Positions 1 through 9,042 of a stretch of DNA of 64,000 bases are shown here, piece after piece; the first letter of the stretch is position 1, and each line of letters starts with the position of its first letter. Position numbers and translations under genes: made by a program. Below the pieces are notes generated by a model. That model worked only from the letters and a program-made list of their open reading frames with translations. It searched no databases and had not been told where the DNA came from. This stretch comes from Streptomyces sp. ATexAB-D23 (GTDB lineage: Bacteria > Actinomycetota > Actinomycetes > Streptomycetales > Streptomycetaceae). The stretch spans positions 82,869-146,868 of the forward strand of contig NZ_KB892011.1 in the NCBI RefSeq assembly GCF_000373645.1, given 5' to 3'.

Positions 1-843
1 ATCGACATCCTGATCGCACCCGTGCGCCCGGCCGCACCGGTGCTGCGGGCGGCGGTGGCGGCCGCGACCCGGCGGGAGGCGGTGGCTCTCGCCCGGGTGG
101 TGCGCGGCCCCGACGACCTGCTCGGCGGGGCGCTGTCCGTGTCGGCCGACGGAGCGTACGAGGGGCACATCGGCGGCCGTCCGGAACTCGGCCGGTCGGC
201 CGCCGCCGAGGCCCGCGCCATGCTGGACACCGGCCGTACCGGCACCGTCGAGATCGCCGAGGACGGCTCGCACTGCCCCGGCGGCCTGACGCTCTTCGTC
301 GAGTCGAGCCTGCCCCCGCCCCGCATGATCGTCTTCGGCGCCGTGGACTTCGCGACCGCGCTCGTCCGGGCGGGCGCGTTCCTCGGCTACCACGTCACCG
401 TGTGCGACGCGCGGCCGGTCTTCGCCACCCGGGCCCGCTTCCCCGGGGCCGACGAGGTGGTGGTCGACTGGCCGCACCGCTATCTGCGGAGCACCACGAC
501 CGACGACCGGACCGTCCTGTGCGTCCTCACCCACGACACCAAGTTCGACGTGCCCCTCCTGGAGGCGGCCCTGCGGCTGCCCGTCGCGTACGTCGGCGCG
601 ATGGGCTCCCGCCGCACCCACCGGGAGCGCAACCGGCGCCTGCGTGAAGCCGGAGTCACGGAAGACGATTTGACCCGGCTGCACTCCCCGATCGGCCTCG
701 ACCTCGGTGCCCGCACACCCGAGGAGACCGCCCTGTCCATCGCGGCGGAGATCGTCGCGGTGCGCCGGGGCGGCACGGGCACCCCGCTCACCGGCTCGCA
801 CACCCCCATCCACCGCGATCCCGGACAGGAGAGCAGACGCTAA
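1..843 (+). CDS. XdhC/CoxI-family protein (5' partial)
   Basis: The reading frame is open from base 1, and the residues before the first internal GTG at 22 (IDILIAPV) already fit an XdhC domain, so the true start lies upstream of the window. The N-terminal part is the XdhC_CoxI region. From about residue 107 (MIVFGAVDFATAL) a Rossmann-like domain begins and continues through YVGAMGSRRTH, typical of the XdhC C-terminal domain. Family members help insert or sulfurate molybdenum cofactor for xanthine dehydrogenase or CO dehydrogenase-type enzymes in the cytoplasm. No molybdoenzyme gene is visible here; it may lie upstream. The stop overlaps the stop of the convergent ABC-F gene. Family is clear, the enzyme served is not. 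Confidence 0.85.
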   Translation: MDILIAPVRPAAPVLRAAVAAATRREAVALARVVRGPDDLLGGALSVSADGAYEGHIGGRPELGRSAAAEARAMLDTGRTGTVEIAEDGSHCPGGLTLFVESSLPPPRMIVFGAVDFATALVRAGAFLGYHVTVCDARPVFATRARFPGADEVVVDWPHRYLRSTTTDDRTVLCVLTHDTKFDVPLLEAALRLPVAYVGAMGSRRTHRERNRRLREAGVTEDDLTRLHSPIGLDLGARTPEETALSIAAEIVAVRRGGTGTPLTGSHTPIHRDPGQESRR

Positions 844-2468
844 GGGCCGTCCAGGCGCAGTTCGCGCCCCCGCCACCGCCGGCGCAGCCAGCGGTCGTGG
901 CTGGCCACCACGACCGCGCCGGGCCCGGGGCCGAGCGCCTCCTCCAACTCGTCGCACAGCCTGGGCGAGAGGTGGTTCGTGGGCTCGTCCAGCAGCAGCA
1001 GTTCCGGCGGGCGGGCCATCAGCAGGGCGAGGGCGAGCCTGCGCCGCTGACCCGCCGACAACTGCCCCACCGGCTTGTCCGCGTCCGCCTCGTGCAGCAG
1101 ACCGAGCGAGGCGAGCGGCACCCGCTCGGCCCGCTCGACGCCCAGCACACCCTCGTACGTGTCGCCGACGGTACGGTCGGGCCGGGCGAACACGGTGTCC
1201 TGCGTGAGGACCCCGACGCTCAGACCCGGCCGCCGGTCCATCCCGCCCCGAGCGCCGAGCCGCCCGGCGAGCACCGCGAGAAGCGTCGACTTGCCCGCCC
1301 CGTTGCCACCCGTGACCAGCAGACGTTCGGATGCCGCGATGTCGAGGCGGCCGACGGCCAGCCGGCCGGGGACCCGTACCTCGCGCAGGGACACCAGGGT
1401 GCCCGGCGCGGACGGCTCGGCGCGGGCGGTGTAGCGGAAGCGCAGCGGCCCGGGCGGCTCCGCGACCTGGCGGCGCTCCAGCTCGTCGAGGCGGCGGGCG
1501 GCGTTGCGCACCCGGCGCGCGATCTGGCTCTGCACCCGGCCCGCCCGCAGCCCGTACCCCATCTTCTCGCTGTCGCGGGGCCCGCGGTCCGGCGTGACCC
1601 GGCGTGCGGTCACCGCTGCGGAGCGGCGCAGGGCCTCGATCTCCTCCTGCTCCTCGGCGTACCGGCGCTCCCACCGCGCCCGCTCCGCGTGCTTCCCGGC
1701 CAGATAGTCGCTGTACCCGCCCCCGTACCGCACGGGTCCGTCCACCGCCGGATCGAGGTCGATCAGATCCGTGCAGACGGCGTCGAGGAAGGCCCGGTCG
1801 TGACTGGCGATCACCACGGGCCCCGGCATCGTGCGCAGCTGCTCCTCCACGAACGCGGCGGCCTCGTCGTCCAGATGGTTGGTCGGTTCGTCCAGCAGCA
1901 GGGCGGACGGCCGCCGCACCAGCAGAGCGGCGAGCGCCAGCCGGCCGCGCTGCCCGCCCGACAGCGAACCGAGGGTCCGCCCGTGCGGCAACGCGGCGAG
2001 GCCGAGCCCGCCGAGCAGGACGGCCGCGCGCCGGTCGGCGTCCCAGGTCTCCCGTTCCTCGGCCTGTTCGAGACGCCGGCCGTACGTCTCCAGGAGTTCC
2101 GCGTGCGCCGGGGCGCCCTCGGGCGTACGGGCGAGCAGCCCGGAGAGCCGGTCGAGTTCCGCCAGGTCCGCGCGGGCCTCGCGCAGCGCGTCGTCCAGGA
2201 CGCCGGCGACGGTGGAGTGCGCGTCGAAGGGCATCTCCTGGTGCAGGAAGCCCACATCGGCGGGCCGGGTGACCTGGCCGGCGTCGGGCTCGTCCGCTCC
2301 GGCGAGCAGCCGCAGGAGGGTCGACTTCCCGACGCCGTTCTCGCCGATCAGCCCGATGCGGTGGCCGGGCGACGCGGTGAGCGACACCCCGTCGATGACC
2401 CGTTTCGTGCCGAGGGTGCGGATGAGGTCGTGGGCGAGCAGGGCGGGCGGCGGGGTGGTGGCAGGCAT
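840..2468 (-). CDS. ABC-F ATPase, antibiotic-resistance-like subtype
   Basis: About 542 residues with two ABC ATPase domains and no membrane segments, which defines the ABC-F ribosome-associated group. The first domain carries GENGVGKST and LSGGQRGRLAL; the second carries GGNGAGKST and LSAGQRRRLAL. The linker contains RRVTPDRGPRDSEKMGYG, resembling linkers of Streptomyces self-resistance ABC-Fs (TlrC/SrmB/LmrC type), so ribosome protection from a drug is the likely role; the drug cannot be read from sequence. Start is the ATG at 2468, preceded at 5 nt by GGAGG; an upstream in-frame GTG at 2537 has no comparable site. It is second in an operon with another ABC-F (78-nt gap) and its stop overlaps the stop of the XdhC gene. 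Confidence 0.85.
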   Translation of the reverse strand: MPATTPPPALLAHDLIRTLGTKRVIDGVSLTASPGHRIGLIGENGVGKSTLLRLLAGADEPDAGQVTRPADVGFLHQEMPFDAHSTVAGVLDDALREARADLAELDRLSGLLARTPEGAPAHAELLETYGRRLEQAEERETWDADRRAAVLLGGLGLAALPHGRTLGSLSGGQRGRLALAALLVRRPSALLLDEPTNHLDDEAAAFVEEQLRTMPGPVVIASHDRAFLDAVCTDLIDLDPAVDGPVRYGGGYSDYLAGKHAERARWERRYAEEQEEIEALRRSAAVTARRVTPDRGPRDSEKMGYGLRAGRVQSQIARRVRNAARRLDELERRQVAEPPGPLRFRYTARAEPSAPGTLVSLREVRVPGRLAVGRLDIAASERLLVTGGNGAGKSTLLAVLAGRLGARGGMDRRPGLSVGVLTQDTVFARPDRTVGDTYEGVLGVERAERVPLASLGLLHEADADKPVGQLSAGQRRRLALALLMARPPELLLLDEPTNHLSPRLCDELEEALGPGPGAVVVASHDRWLRRRWRGRELRLDGP

Positions 2469-2546
2469 GGGTACCTCCGACGTGATCGGTTCTGGGCCCG
2501 CCGGGCACGGGGCCTCGGGCGCGGGCCGGGACGGCACGTCAGCGGT

Positions 2547-4181
2547 TCACGTCTGCGGGGCCCCCGTCTCCCGCAGCTCCCCGCCGGCCAGCCGGAGCCA
2601 CCGCTCCACCCCGATCCGCTCCAGGAACCGCTCGTCGTGGCTGACCACCACGAACGCCCCGCGATAGGAGGCGAGCGCGCCCTCCAGCTGATCGGCGCTG
2701 ACCAGGTCGAGGTTGTTGGTCGGCTCGTCCAGGAGCAGCAGCTGCGGGGCCGGCTCCGCGCACAGCACGCAGGCCAGCGTGGCCCGAAGCCGTTCGCCGC
2801 CCGACAGCACACCGGCCGGCAGGTGGGCACGGTCACCGCGGAAGAGGAAGCGGGCCAGGAGGTTCATCCGCTCGGCCTCCGTCCGGTGCGGGGCGAAAGC
2901 GGCGAAGTTCTCGGCCACCGTCCGGTCGAGGTCGAGCAGGTCGAGGCGTTGCGAGAGGTAGGCGATCCGCCCGTCGGCACGCTTGATCAGGCCGCCGTCC
3001 AGTTCCAGGTCGCCGTTGACCAGCCGCAGCAGGGTGCTCTTGCCCGCGCCGTTGGGCCCGGTCAGCGCGATGCGTTCGGGCCCCCGGACCGTCAGGCCGG
3101 CACCCTCACCCGTGAACAGCTCCCGGCCGCCGAGGCGGATGCGCATCCGCTCGCCGAGCAGGACCGTGCGCCCGGCGGGCACGTCGGTGTCCGGCAGGTC
3201 GAGCGTGAGGTGCTGTTCATCGCGTACGGCACGCCCCGCCTCGTCGAGCCGGGCCTGGGCGTCGCCGACCCGGGAGGCGTGCGTCTGGCCGGCCCGGCCC
3301 GCCGACTCCTGGGCACCCCGCTTCATGTTTCCCGCGAAGATGCGCGGGAGTCCGGCGTTCTTGAGGTTGCGCGCCGCGTTGCTCGCGCGGCGCTCGGCCC
3401 GTTCGCGGGCCTGCTGCATCTCGCGCTTCTCCCGCTTCAGCTCCTGCTCGGCGTTGCGGACGTTCTTCTCGGCCACCTCGCGCTCGGCCTGCACAGCCTC
3501 CTCGTAGGCCGTGAAGTTGCCTCCGTACAGGCGCAGTTCCTCCGGTCCGAGTTCGGCGATGCGGTCCATGCGGTCCAGCAGCGCGCGGTCGTGACTGACC
3601 AGGAGCAGCGTGCCGCTCCACGCCTCCAGCGTCTCGTAGAGGCGGTGGCGCGCATCGAGGTCGAGGTTGTTGGTCGGCTCGTCCAGCAGCAGGACGTCCG
3701 GCCGCTTCAGGAGCTGGGCGGCCAGCCCCAGCGAGACGACCTGGCCGCCGCTGAGCGTGCCGATGCTCCGGTCCAGGGCGATGCCGTCCAGCCCGAGCCG
3801 GTCGAGCTGGGCCCGGGTGCGCTCCTCGATGTCCCAGTCGTCGCCGATGACGGCGAAGTGTTCCTCGCCCACATCACCGGACTCCACGGCGTCCAGTGCG
3901 CGGATCACCGCGTCGACGCCGAGCACCTCGGCCACCGACAGGCCGCCGGTCAGGGGCAGGCTCTGCGGGAGTTGGCCGAGCGTGCCGTCGACGGTGACGG
4001 AGCCGGCGGTGGGCCGGAGCTCACCGGCGATCAGCTTGAGCAGCGTGCTCTTCCCGGAGCCGTTGGGGGCGACGAGCCCGGTGCGGCCGTTGCCCACCGT
4101 GAAGGACAGGCCCGCGAAGACCGGCGTGTCGTCGGGCCAGGAGAAGGAAAGGTTCGAGCAGATGATGGGTGCGTCGGACAT
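2547..4181 (-). CDS. ABC-F ATPase, first gene of tandem pair
   Basis: About 544 residues. Two ABC domains: PNGSGKST with LSGGQVVSLGLA in the first, PNGAGKST with LSGGERLRATLA in the second, joined by a highly charged helical linker (EKNVRNAEQELKREKREMQQ and following) as in ABC-F translation factors. No transmembrane segments, so it acts on ribosomes rather than as an exporter. The start at 4181 is chosen because homology begins there (MSDAPIICSNLSFSW); a GAGG lies about 9 nt upstream. The roughly 190-nt leader holds a short translated-looking ORF and a terminator-like hairpin, so expression is probably induced by ribosome-targeting drugs. Two adjacent, differing ABC-Fs suggest complementary drug spectra; that is inference. 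Confidence 0.85.
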   Translation of the reverse strand: MSDAPIICSNLSFSWPDDTPVFAGLSFTVGNGRTGLVAPNGSGKSTLLKLIAGELRPTAGSVTVDGTLGQLPQSLPLTGGLSVAEVLGVDAVIRALDAVESGDVGEEHFAVIGDDWDIEERTRAQLDRLGLDGIALDRSIGTLSGGQVVSLGLAAQLLKRPDVLLLDEPTNNLDLDARHRLYETLEAWSGTLLLVSHDRALLDRMDRIAELGPEELRLYGGNFTAYEEAVQAEREVAEKNVRNAEQELKREKREMQQARERAERRASNAARNLKNAGLPRIFAGNMKRGAQESAGRAGQTHASRVGDAQARLDEAGRAVRDEQHLTLDLPDTDVPAGRTVLLGERMRIRLGGRELFTGEGAGLTVRGPERIALTGPNGAGKSTLLRLVNGDLELDGGLIKRADGRIAYLSQRLDLLDLDRTVAENFAAFAPHRTEAERMNLLARFLFRGDRAHLPAGVLSGGERLRATLACVLCAEPAPQLLLLDEPTNNLDLVSADQLEGALASYRGAFVVVSHDERFLERIGVERWLRLAGGELRETGAPQT

Positions 4182-4240
4182 GCGTGAGACCTCGCGTGTG
4201 AATCCGGGGTCGGCACGGACCGCGGCCCCGGAGGAATGGC

Positions 4241-4294
4241 CAAAGGGAACAACGACATGGCCACTGCGGCGGCGCCCTCGGCGCCCGCTGTGGC
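4241..4294 (-). terminator. attenuator-type terminator in ABC-F leader
   Basis: On the minus strand an outer stem GCCAC/GTGGC (4260-4294) encloses a GC-rich inner stem around GGCGCC-GAG-GGCGCC. It is followed by a T-rich stretch (TCGTTGTTCCCTTT, 4241-4258). The structure sits between the upstream ORF and the ABC-F start, the position expected of a premature terminator relieved when ribosomes stall on the leader ORF. Seen by eye; folding energy not computed. Confidence 0.6.
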
Positions 4295-4309
4295 TATCGG
4301 CCCCGGGTA

Positions 4310-4339
4310 TCACCCGGAGATGTCGTCGTCGCCTGCCAT
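4310..4339 (-). CDS. 9-codon leader ORF upstream of ABC-F genes
   Basis: ATG at 4339 opens a short frame encoding MAGDDDISG followed by TGA. It has a strong ribosome site, GAGGAG, 7 nt upstream (4347-4352), better than that of the downstream ABC-F gene. It lies about 30 nt after the predicted transcription start and just before a terminator-like hairpin. Translated leader ORFs of this kind control other ABC-F and macrolide-resistance genes through drug-induced ribosome stalling. The peptide itself matches no leader I know. Too short for statistical coding support; the case rests on ribosome site and position. Confidence 0.55.
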   Translation of the reverse strand: MAGDDDISG

Positions 4340-4356
4340 GTCTGGTCTCCTCGGTA

Positions 4357-4381
4357 CACGCTGAACAGCGTGACAATCCTA
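4357..4381 (-). promoter_or_regulatory. -10 box and dyad, ABC-F promoter
   Basis: TAGGAT on the minus strand (4376-4381) is a good actinomycete -10. No convincing -35 is seen; the expected place falls in the terminator hairpin of the upstream sulfatase gene. The perfect inverted repeat CACGCT-gttc-AGCGTG (4357-4372) covers the expected transcription start. It could be an operator for a dimeric repressor or a 5'-end RNA hairpin. Confidence 0.5.
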
Positions 4382-4393
4382 GCAGGCGGTCCG

Positions 4394-4433
4394 GTGCCGC
4401 CTCCGGCCCAGGGCCGCGGGACGGAGGCGGCAC
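4394..4433 (-). terminator. hairpin after sulfatase gene
   Basis: A perfect 12-bp stem, GTGCCGCCTCCG pairing with CGGAGGCGGCAC, lies 10 nt after the stop of the minus-strand sulfatase and before the ABC-F promoter. No clear T-run follows; GC-rich hairpins without T-runs are usual in Streptomyces. Confidence 0.6.
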
Positions 4434-4442
4434 AGGACCGCG

Positions 4443-5903
4443 TCAAGGGCGCGGGCGATGGCCGAAACGGGCCCCCTCCCACGGTGTGCCGTCCGGGAAC
4501 GACTCCGCGAGGCGCTGCCCCGCCGGGCGTGCCGGAGCCCGTTCCACGGTGGGCTTCGCGCCCTCGATCCGCTCCAGCCAGCCGAGCAGCTCCCGGCGCA
4601 GCTCGTCGGCGACCGCGCGGTGCGATTCCAGGCCGGCGAGATTGTCCAGCTCGTACGGGTCGGCCGCCAGGTCGTACAGCTCCGTCTCCGTGTAGTGGTC
4701 CGCGTCCGGGGCGTTCCAGGCGTCCGCGCCGGGCGCCTGGACGGCGTACTTCCAGCGCGAGGTGCGCACCGCGCGCCCCACCCGGTCCTCGCTGATCTGG
4801 ACGAACGCGGAATCCGGCCGGCCGGGATCGCGGCCCCCACCGGCCAGCGGCAGCAGGGAGCGCCCCTGCACCCCCGGCGGAACGGGAAGCCCCGCGGCCG
4901 CCAGCAGCGTCGGCATCAGGTCCAGCGTGCCGACGGGCCGGCGGACGAGCCCGCCGCCCGTGAAGCCGGGGCCGGTGACGGCGAGCGGGACCCGGACCGA
5001 CGCCTCGTGGGCGGAGCGCTTGTACTCGCTGTTGCGGGTACGGAAGTGGGAGCCGTGGTCCGCCGTCCACGCCAGGACCGTGTTCGCCTCGGTGCCCAGG
5101 CTCCGCAGGGCGTCGCGGAGCCGGCCCACCCCCTCGTCGACCCGCTTGATCTGCCCGAGGTACCCGCCCAGGTGACGGTGGGCTCCGCCCTGCGCGGCAC
5201 CCGGCGAGAGCGCGGCCAGGTCGGGCGGCAGCCAGGCACCCTCGTACCGCTCGCGGTAGCCGTCCGGGGCCGGGTAGTCGTCGGTGGGGTTCTGGTGGTG
5301 GGGCTCCAGGAGGGAGAGGAAGAGGAGGTAGGGCCGGTCGTGGTGGTCGGCCACGAAGCGGATCGCCGCGTCGATCAGCGCGTCGGAGCGGTAGCCGGGC
5401 AGCCGGACCGGTTCCCCGTCCTCGTCGTACACCACCGTGCGGTACGCGTCCGAGGTGAATTCGAGCCGGTCCGAGGCGAGCCAGCTGTCGTAGCCGCCCC
5501 GCTGTCCGGGCGGTACGGGGCCGTCTGGATTGTCGTCACCCGCCAGGTGCCACTTGCCGATGTAGCCGGTGGCGTATCCGGCCGCCGCGAACTCGCCGGC
5601 CAGCGTGGGGATGCCCTGGGGGAGCGGCAGCCCATTGCGGAAGACGCCGGCCGACGTCGGGTAGCGGCCGGTCTGGAGCGCCGAACGGGCCGGAGCGCAG
5701 ACCGGGTTGGGGGTGATGGCCTGCTCGAACAGGGTGCCCTCGCGGGCGATCCGGTCGAACTCGGGTGTCACGCCCGCCCGGTTGCCGTGCACACCGGCCG
5801 TGTCCCAGCGCTGCTGGTCGGTGAGGACCACGATCACCTGAGGGGGCGCCCCGGCGGGCGGCGCCGGAGCGCCGCCCGCCGGGAGTGCGGAGTACGCGCT
5901 CAC
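4443..5903 (-). CDS. type I (formylglycine) sulfatase
   Basis: 486 residues of the alkaline-phosphatase/sulfatase superfamily. Metal ligands are near the N-terminus ([11 protein letters not shown]29-Q30) and later in TADHGSHF. The maturation motif C-x-P-x-R is present as C69-A-P-A-R followed by SALQTGRYP, so Cys69 would be turned into formylglycine by [12 protein letters not shown] is also canonical. No signal peptide is evident, implying a cytoplasmic enzyme acting on imported sulfate esters; substrate unknown. Its ATG at 5903 overlaps the stop of the alkylsulfatase gene (ATGA), so the two are translationally coupled. A working FGE would be needed, and the FGE gene in this locus carries a frameshift. 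Confidence 0.88.
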   Translation of the reverse strand: MSAYSALPAGGAPAPPAGAPPQVIVVLTDQQRWDTAGVHGNRAGVTPEFDRIAREGTLFEQAITPNPVCAPARSALQTGRYPTSAGVFRNGLPLPQGIPTLAGEFAAAGYATGYIGKWHLAGDDNPDGPVPPGQRGGYDSWLASDRLEFTSDAYRTVVYDEDGEPVRLPGYRSDALIDAAIRFVADHHDRPYLLFLSLLEPHHQNPTDDYPAPDGYRERYEGAWLPPDLAALSPGAAQGGAHRHLGGYLGQIKRVDEGVGRLRDALRSLGTEANTVLAWTADHGSHFRTRNSEYKRSAHEASVRVPLAVTGPGFTGGGLVRRPVGTLDLMPTLLAAAGLPVPPGVQGRSLLPLAGGGRDPGRPDSAFVQISEDRVGRAVRTSRWKYAVQAPGADAWNAPDADHYTETELYDLAADPYELDNLAGLESHRAVADELRRELLGWLERIEGAKPTVERAPARPAGQRLAESFPDGTPWEGARFGHRPRP

Positions 5904-6853
5904 GCAGCCGGCGCCTCGGCGTTGGAGGCACCCGACGCGATACCGAAGGACGGGTCCGGGACCGCTTCCGGGCTGATCAGGGTGGAGGAGCGGCCGTCGA
6001 CACCGACCGGGACGTCCCCGTCGATGGTGACGCGGCGCAGCTTGCGCTCGTGGGTGTCGGAGTCGTCCACGCCGTAGTGCTGGGTGGCGCGGTTGTCCCA
6101 GATGGCGACGTCGCCCACCTGCCAGTCCCAGCGCACGGTGTTCTCCGGGCGCTCGATGTGGGACTGGAACAGGTCGACCAGGGCCCGCGAGTCGCGGCCG
6201 GTCAGACCGCTGATGCGCTGCACGAAGTTGCCCAGCAGCAGGACGCGCTCACCGGTCTCGGGGTGGACGCGGACCACCGGGTGCTCGGTGAGGAACTTCG
6301 TGGAGGTGAACACCTCCCGGTACTGCTCCAGCGCCTCCGGCAGGGCGTTGGGGCGCACCGACACGTAGTCGTAGTCGTTGGAGTGGACGGCCCGCAGACC
6401 GTCCGCCAGGGTGCGCAGCTGCTCGGGCAGTTCCGCGTAGGCGGCGGCCGTGTTGGACCACAGGGTGTTGCCGCCGTACGGGGGGATCACGACGGCCCGC
6501 AGGATGGAGAAGGCGGGGTAGGCGGGGACGAAGGTGACGTCGGTGTGCCACTGGTTGGCCCGGCCGCCGTGGTCGGAGTCGATGCCGAGCGAGTAACGGC
6601 CGTCCGCCGAGGGGACGGTCGGGTGGGCGACGGGTGTGCCGAGCAGCCGGCCGAAGGCCTCGTGGCTCTCCTCGTCCAGGTGGTCCTGGCCGCGGAAGAA
6701 GATCACCTTGTTGGCGAGCAGGGCGTCCCGGACGGCGGTGACCGTCTCCGGGGCGAGGTCGCCGCCGAGGCGGACACCGGAGACGACGGCACCGATGCGG
6801 CCGCCGAGCTTCTGGACGGTGACGGCGGGTGCGGCGGTGGTGGTGGAGGACAT
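5900..6853 (-). CDS. atsK: Fe(II)/2-oxoglutarate-dependent alkylsulfatase (TauD family)
   Basis: 317 residues. The iron-binding facial triad is visible as H103-T-D105 (QWHTDVTF) and the distal His259 (NRATQHYG), with the 2-oxoglutarate-binding Arg in [15 protein letters not shown]. As I remember them, Pseudomonas AtsK and mycobacterial Rv3406 share the KLGGRIGA start, [13 protein letters not shown] and [13 protein letters not shown] segments. Such enzymes oxidatively cleave medium-chain alkyl sulfates to aldehyde and sulfate in the cytoplasm, a sulfur-scavenging reaction that needs no formylglycine. Start at 6853 fits the family N-terminus, with GAAGGGAA upstream. It is first in an operon with the sulfatase and divergent from the ROK regulator and sulfate-ester transporter genes. 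Taurine dioxygenase is less likely. Confidence 0.85.
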   Translation of the reverse strand: MSSTTTAAPAVTVQKLGGRIGAVVSGVRLGGDLAPETVTAVRDALLANKVIFFRGQDHLDEESHEAFGRLLGTPVAHPTVPSADGRYSLGIDSDHGGRANQWHTDVTFVPAYPAFSILRAVVIPPYGGNTLWSNTAAAYAELPEQLRTLADGLRAVHSNDYDYVSVRPNALPEALEQYREVFTSTKFLTEHPVVRVHPETGERVLLLGNFVQRISGLTGRDSRALVDLFQSHIERPENTVRWDWQVGDVAIWDNRATQHYGVDDSDTHERKLRRVTIDGDVPVGVDGRSSTLISPEAVPDPSFGIASGASNAEAPAA

Positions 6854-7403
6854 GACGGTTTCCCTTCGGGAGGACGTGCTCGTCCCCGGCCGGAGGTACG
6901 GCGCGGCCGACGGCGAGCTGATTAATCTTGGAGAGGAAGTAATTCGGGCGGAACGTGGCCCGCAGATGGAGACGAGGCGATGCCCGGCGCGACGGTGCGC
7001 GGGATCGGGGCGTTGACGCGGGAGCGCGGTGAGGTGTCCGCCGGTCAGGCGGCGGTACAGGGGCCCGGACACACGGGCTGCGGTGCGGGGCGGCCGGCGC
7101 GGGCGGGCCGCGCATCGGGAAGTGCCGTCGCGAACATGTCCCGGAGACTTCCAGCGCCCCGCCGCGTACGTCAAGCGCCCTCCGGCACCCCGCAGGGCGT
7201 GCGGCAGTGGTTCAATCGGCGCCTGCACGCGGTCCCCATCGCTCCGGAAGAATGCCCAAAAGCCCAGCCTGACCTGGGATTTCATCCATGGTTCCGGGTA
7301 GCGGGCGAAGGCCGGTACCGGGTCGGGTGACAGGGCCCGTGCGAATTCACGCCGCCGTAACGTTGCGAGCGCCCCGCCGGCGCAGGACCGAAGGAAGGCC
7401 CTT
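6854..7403. other. 550-bp intergenic region between divergent atsK and ROK genes
   Basis: No convincing coding frame was found on either strand. It holds the minus-strand ribosome site for the alkylsulfatase next to 6854 and AAGGAAGG before the ROK start. A locally AT-rich patch at about 6918-6945 (GATTAATCTTGGAG and around) is the likeliest place for the atsK promoter or an operator. I found no Cys-containing leader peptide here like the one at 8698. The length suggests regulatory content that could not be resolved by eye. Confidence 0.4.
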
Positions 7404-8609
7404 ATGACTGCCGCCCCCCGCCTCTTCCGCGCCACCGGTGACGGACGGCGCGAGACCAACGCCGCCACCGTGCTGCGGACCGTCCTGGACCACGGGCCCG
7501 TCGCCCGCCGGGCGATCGCCGAGCGCTCCGGCCTGAGCCAGGCCGCCGTCTCGCGGCAGTGCACCGACCTCGTGAACCTGGGCCTGGTACGGGAGTTGCC
7601 GGAGCTGGTCGCCAGCAACGGGGTGGGCCGCCCGCAGATCCCGGTCGACCTGCACACGGGGGAGGGCGAGGGGCCCCTGGCCGCCGGGGTCCACATCGGG
7701 GTGCCCTACTCGACGTTCGGGCTGCTGGACCTGCGTGGCCGGCTGCTCGACCGGCGCACCTTCCCGCACGACGGCATCGCCCCCGGCGACCTGCCCGCGA
7801 AGATCGTCCGGGGGCTGCGCGCCTTCCTCCGGGACGCCGGGCGCGGCAGGCGGCTGCTGGGGGTGGGCGCGGCCCTGGGCGGCTGGGTCGACCCCGGCAC
7901 GGGCACGGCCGTGCGCCACGCCATGCTCGGCTGGGCCGGCCGTCCGCTGGCCGCCGAACTCGCCCGTGGCCTGGACGGCTTCGAGGTGCGCGTCGACAAC
8001 CACGCCCGCGCGGTCGCCCAGTCGGAGATCCTCTTCGGCCGGCCCGAGGCACGGCGGAGCCTGGTCCACCTGTTCATCGGCAACGTGGTCGACGCGGCGC
8101 TCGGTATCACCGGGGTGGTCCACCAGGGGCCGGGGTCCGGTGCCGGGGACGTGGCACACCTGCCCGTGCCGGACTCCACGGTGGTCTGCCCGTGCGGCCG
8201 GTCCGGCTGCCTGGAGGCGACGGTCTCCAACGTCGCCATGGCGCGGACGGCCGTACGCCGAGGCATCGTGCCCTGGCCGGACGCGTTGCTGGTGGTGGAC
8301 GCGGCGGCGGCGGGGGACCGGCGCGCGGACCGGCTGCTGCGCGAGCGGGCCCGCGCGGTCGGCCGGGCGACCGCCCTGCTGCTCGACGTCCTCAACCCGG
8401 ACCTGGTCGTCGTCACCGAGCACGCCAGCCTGGTCAATCCCGAGTACCTGGAGGAGATCAGGGGCGCGGCGGTCGACCACTCGCACGTCTGCCAGGACCC
8501 CGAACGCATCGTCAGTCCGCATGCCGGGACGGCCGTCCTCCCCGTCGCGGCCGGTGCCGTCGTGCTGAACTCCCTTTTCAGAAGCCCCCTGACGACGTCC
8601 CTGCGGTAG
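7404..8609 (+). CDS. ROK-family transcriptional regulator
   Basis: 401 residues. An N-terminal winged helix-turn-helix (about residues 25-65, [22 protein letters not shown]) precedes a ROK sugar-kinase-like domain. The ROK zinc site is present as H in DVAHLPV followed by C-P-C-G-R-S-G-C near residues 262-270. Family members are repressors or activators that usually sense sugars. AAGGAAGG lies before the ATG. Placed between the divergent alkylsulfatase/sulfatase operon and the transporter/FGE/sulfatase operon, it most simply regulates sulfated carbohydrate or sulfate-ester use; ligand and operators are unknown. Confidence 0.88.
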   Translation: MTAAPRLFRATGDGRRETNAATVLRTVLDHGPVARRAIAERSGLSQAAVSRQCTDLVNLGLVRELPELVASNGVGRPQIPVDLHTGEGEGPLAAGVHIGVPYSTFGLLDLRGRLLDRRTFPHDGIAPGDLPAKIVRGLRAFLRDAGRGRRLLGVGAALGGWVDPGTGTAVRHAMLGWAGRPLAAELARGLDGFEVRVDNHARAVAQSEILFGRPEARRSLVHLFIGNVVDAALGITGVVHQGPGSGAGDVAHLPVPDSTVVCPCGRSGCLEATVSNVAMARTAVRRGIVPWPDALLVVDAAAAGDRRADRLLRERARAVGRATALLLDVLNPDLVVVTEHASLVNPEYLEEIRGAAVDHSHVCQDPERIVSPHAGTAVLPVAAGAVVLNSLFRSPLTTSLR

Positions 8610-8661
8610 CCGCCCGGCGGAGGCGGAAAGGTGCGTCGTACCAGGATGCGGACGCGGCAGG

Positions 8662-8698
8662 TTGACCGCCCGCCGAGGCCGCTGTCATATTGCTCCCG
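8662..8698 (+). promoter_or_regulatory. sigma-70-type promoter of the transporter operon
   Basis: TTGACC (8662-8667) and CATATT (8686-8691) are separated by 18 nt, a near-consensus vegetative promoter. The expected start point, about 7 nt after the -10, falls on the GTG at 8698, which predicts a leaderless transcript beginning with the leader peptide. It stands out from the GC-rich surroundings. Confidence 0.7.
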
Positions 8699-8781
8699 TG
8701 AACCCGGACATGCGCCTCATCTCCCGCAGGCACGTCGACCTCTGTCGACAGGCCAGCGCGGTCTGTGCCGTCCACAGCTGA
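8698..8781 (+). CDS. Cys-containing putative leader peptide (attenuator)
   Basis: GTG at 8698 opens a 27-codon frame, MNPDMRLISRRHVDLCRQ then ASAVCAVHS and a stop at 8779-8781; an ATG at 8710 is the alternative start. The R-R-H-V-D-L core followed by S-A-x-C is the hallmark of actinobacterial putative leader peptides found before sulfur-assimilation and sulfonate/sulfate transport genes. They are thought to couple Cys-codon translation to downstream expression, as shown for Cys-rich leaders in mycobacteria. There are two Cys codons. The frame starts at the predicted transcription start, so translation is probably leaderless. It lies 322 nt before the binding-protein gene and predicts induction when cysteine is limiting. 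Confidence 0.75.
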   Translation: MNPDMRLISRRHVDLCRQASAVCAVHS

Positions 8782-8841
8782 CCCGGACCGCAGCTCCCAG
8801 GGCTTTCGCCCGGCCGCTCCCGTCGCCCCGCTGACCCGTCA

Positions 8842-8862
8842 CCGGGGAGCCGTACTCCCCGG
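8842..8862 (+). terminator. hairpin downstream of leader peptide
   Basis: A perfect 8-bp stem, CCGGGGAG-ccgta-CTCCCCGG, lies 60 nt after the leader stop. It is a candidate attenuator or Rho-related pause structure in the 322-nt untranslated region before the transporter genes. No T-run follows, so intrinsic termination is doubtful. Confidence 0.4.
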
Positions 8863-9017
8863 GCACCGTCGGATCACCCGGGCCCGGCTCCCCGTCACGG
8901 CCCGACCGGCCGCACATTCCTCCTCGCGGCGGGCTCCCCTTCTTCCGCCTCCGTGCTGATGCCGTGCGCCGCCCACGCGGCCCGGCACGTCCTTCGACCA
9001 GCGCCGCCCCGTCGCTT

Positions 9018-9042
9018 TATTCGTCCCGCAGCGGAACGAATA
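9018..9042. repeat. inverted repeat upstream of transporter operon
   Basis: TATTCGT (9018-9024) and ACGAATA (9036-9042) form a 7-bp inverted repeat with an 11-nt spacer in otherwise very GC-rich DNA, 62 nt before the binding-protein start. It could be an operator, for instance for the nearby ROK protein, or part of an attenuator. No second copy was noticed next to atsK. Confidence 0.4.

Noticed and set aside
897..4187. Long open frame (about 1,096 codons) on the plus strand across the ABC-F genes
   Set aside because: It mirrors the two ABC-F genes in an antisense frame, has no recognisable domain, and is rich in Arg/Gly/Pro/His as expected of GC-rich shadows.
6980..7330. 116-codon frame in the atsK-ROK intergenic region
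   Set aside because: No ribosome site, no domain, Arg/Gly/Pro-rich composition; treated as non-coding.
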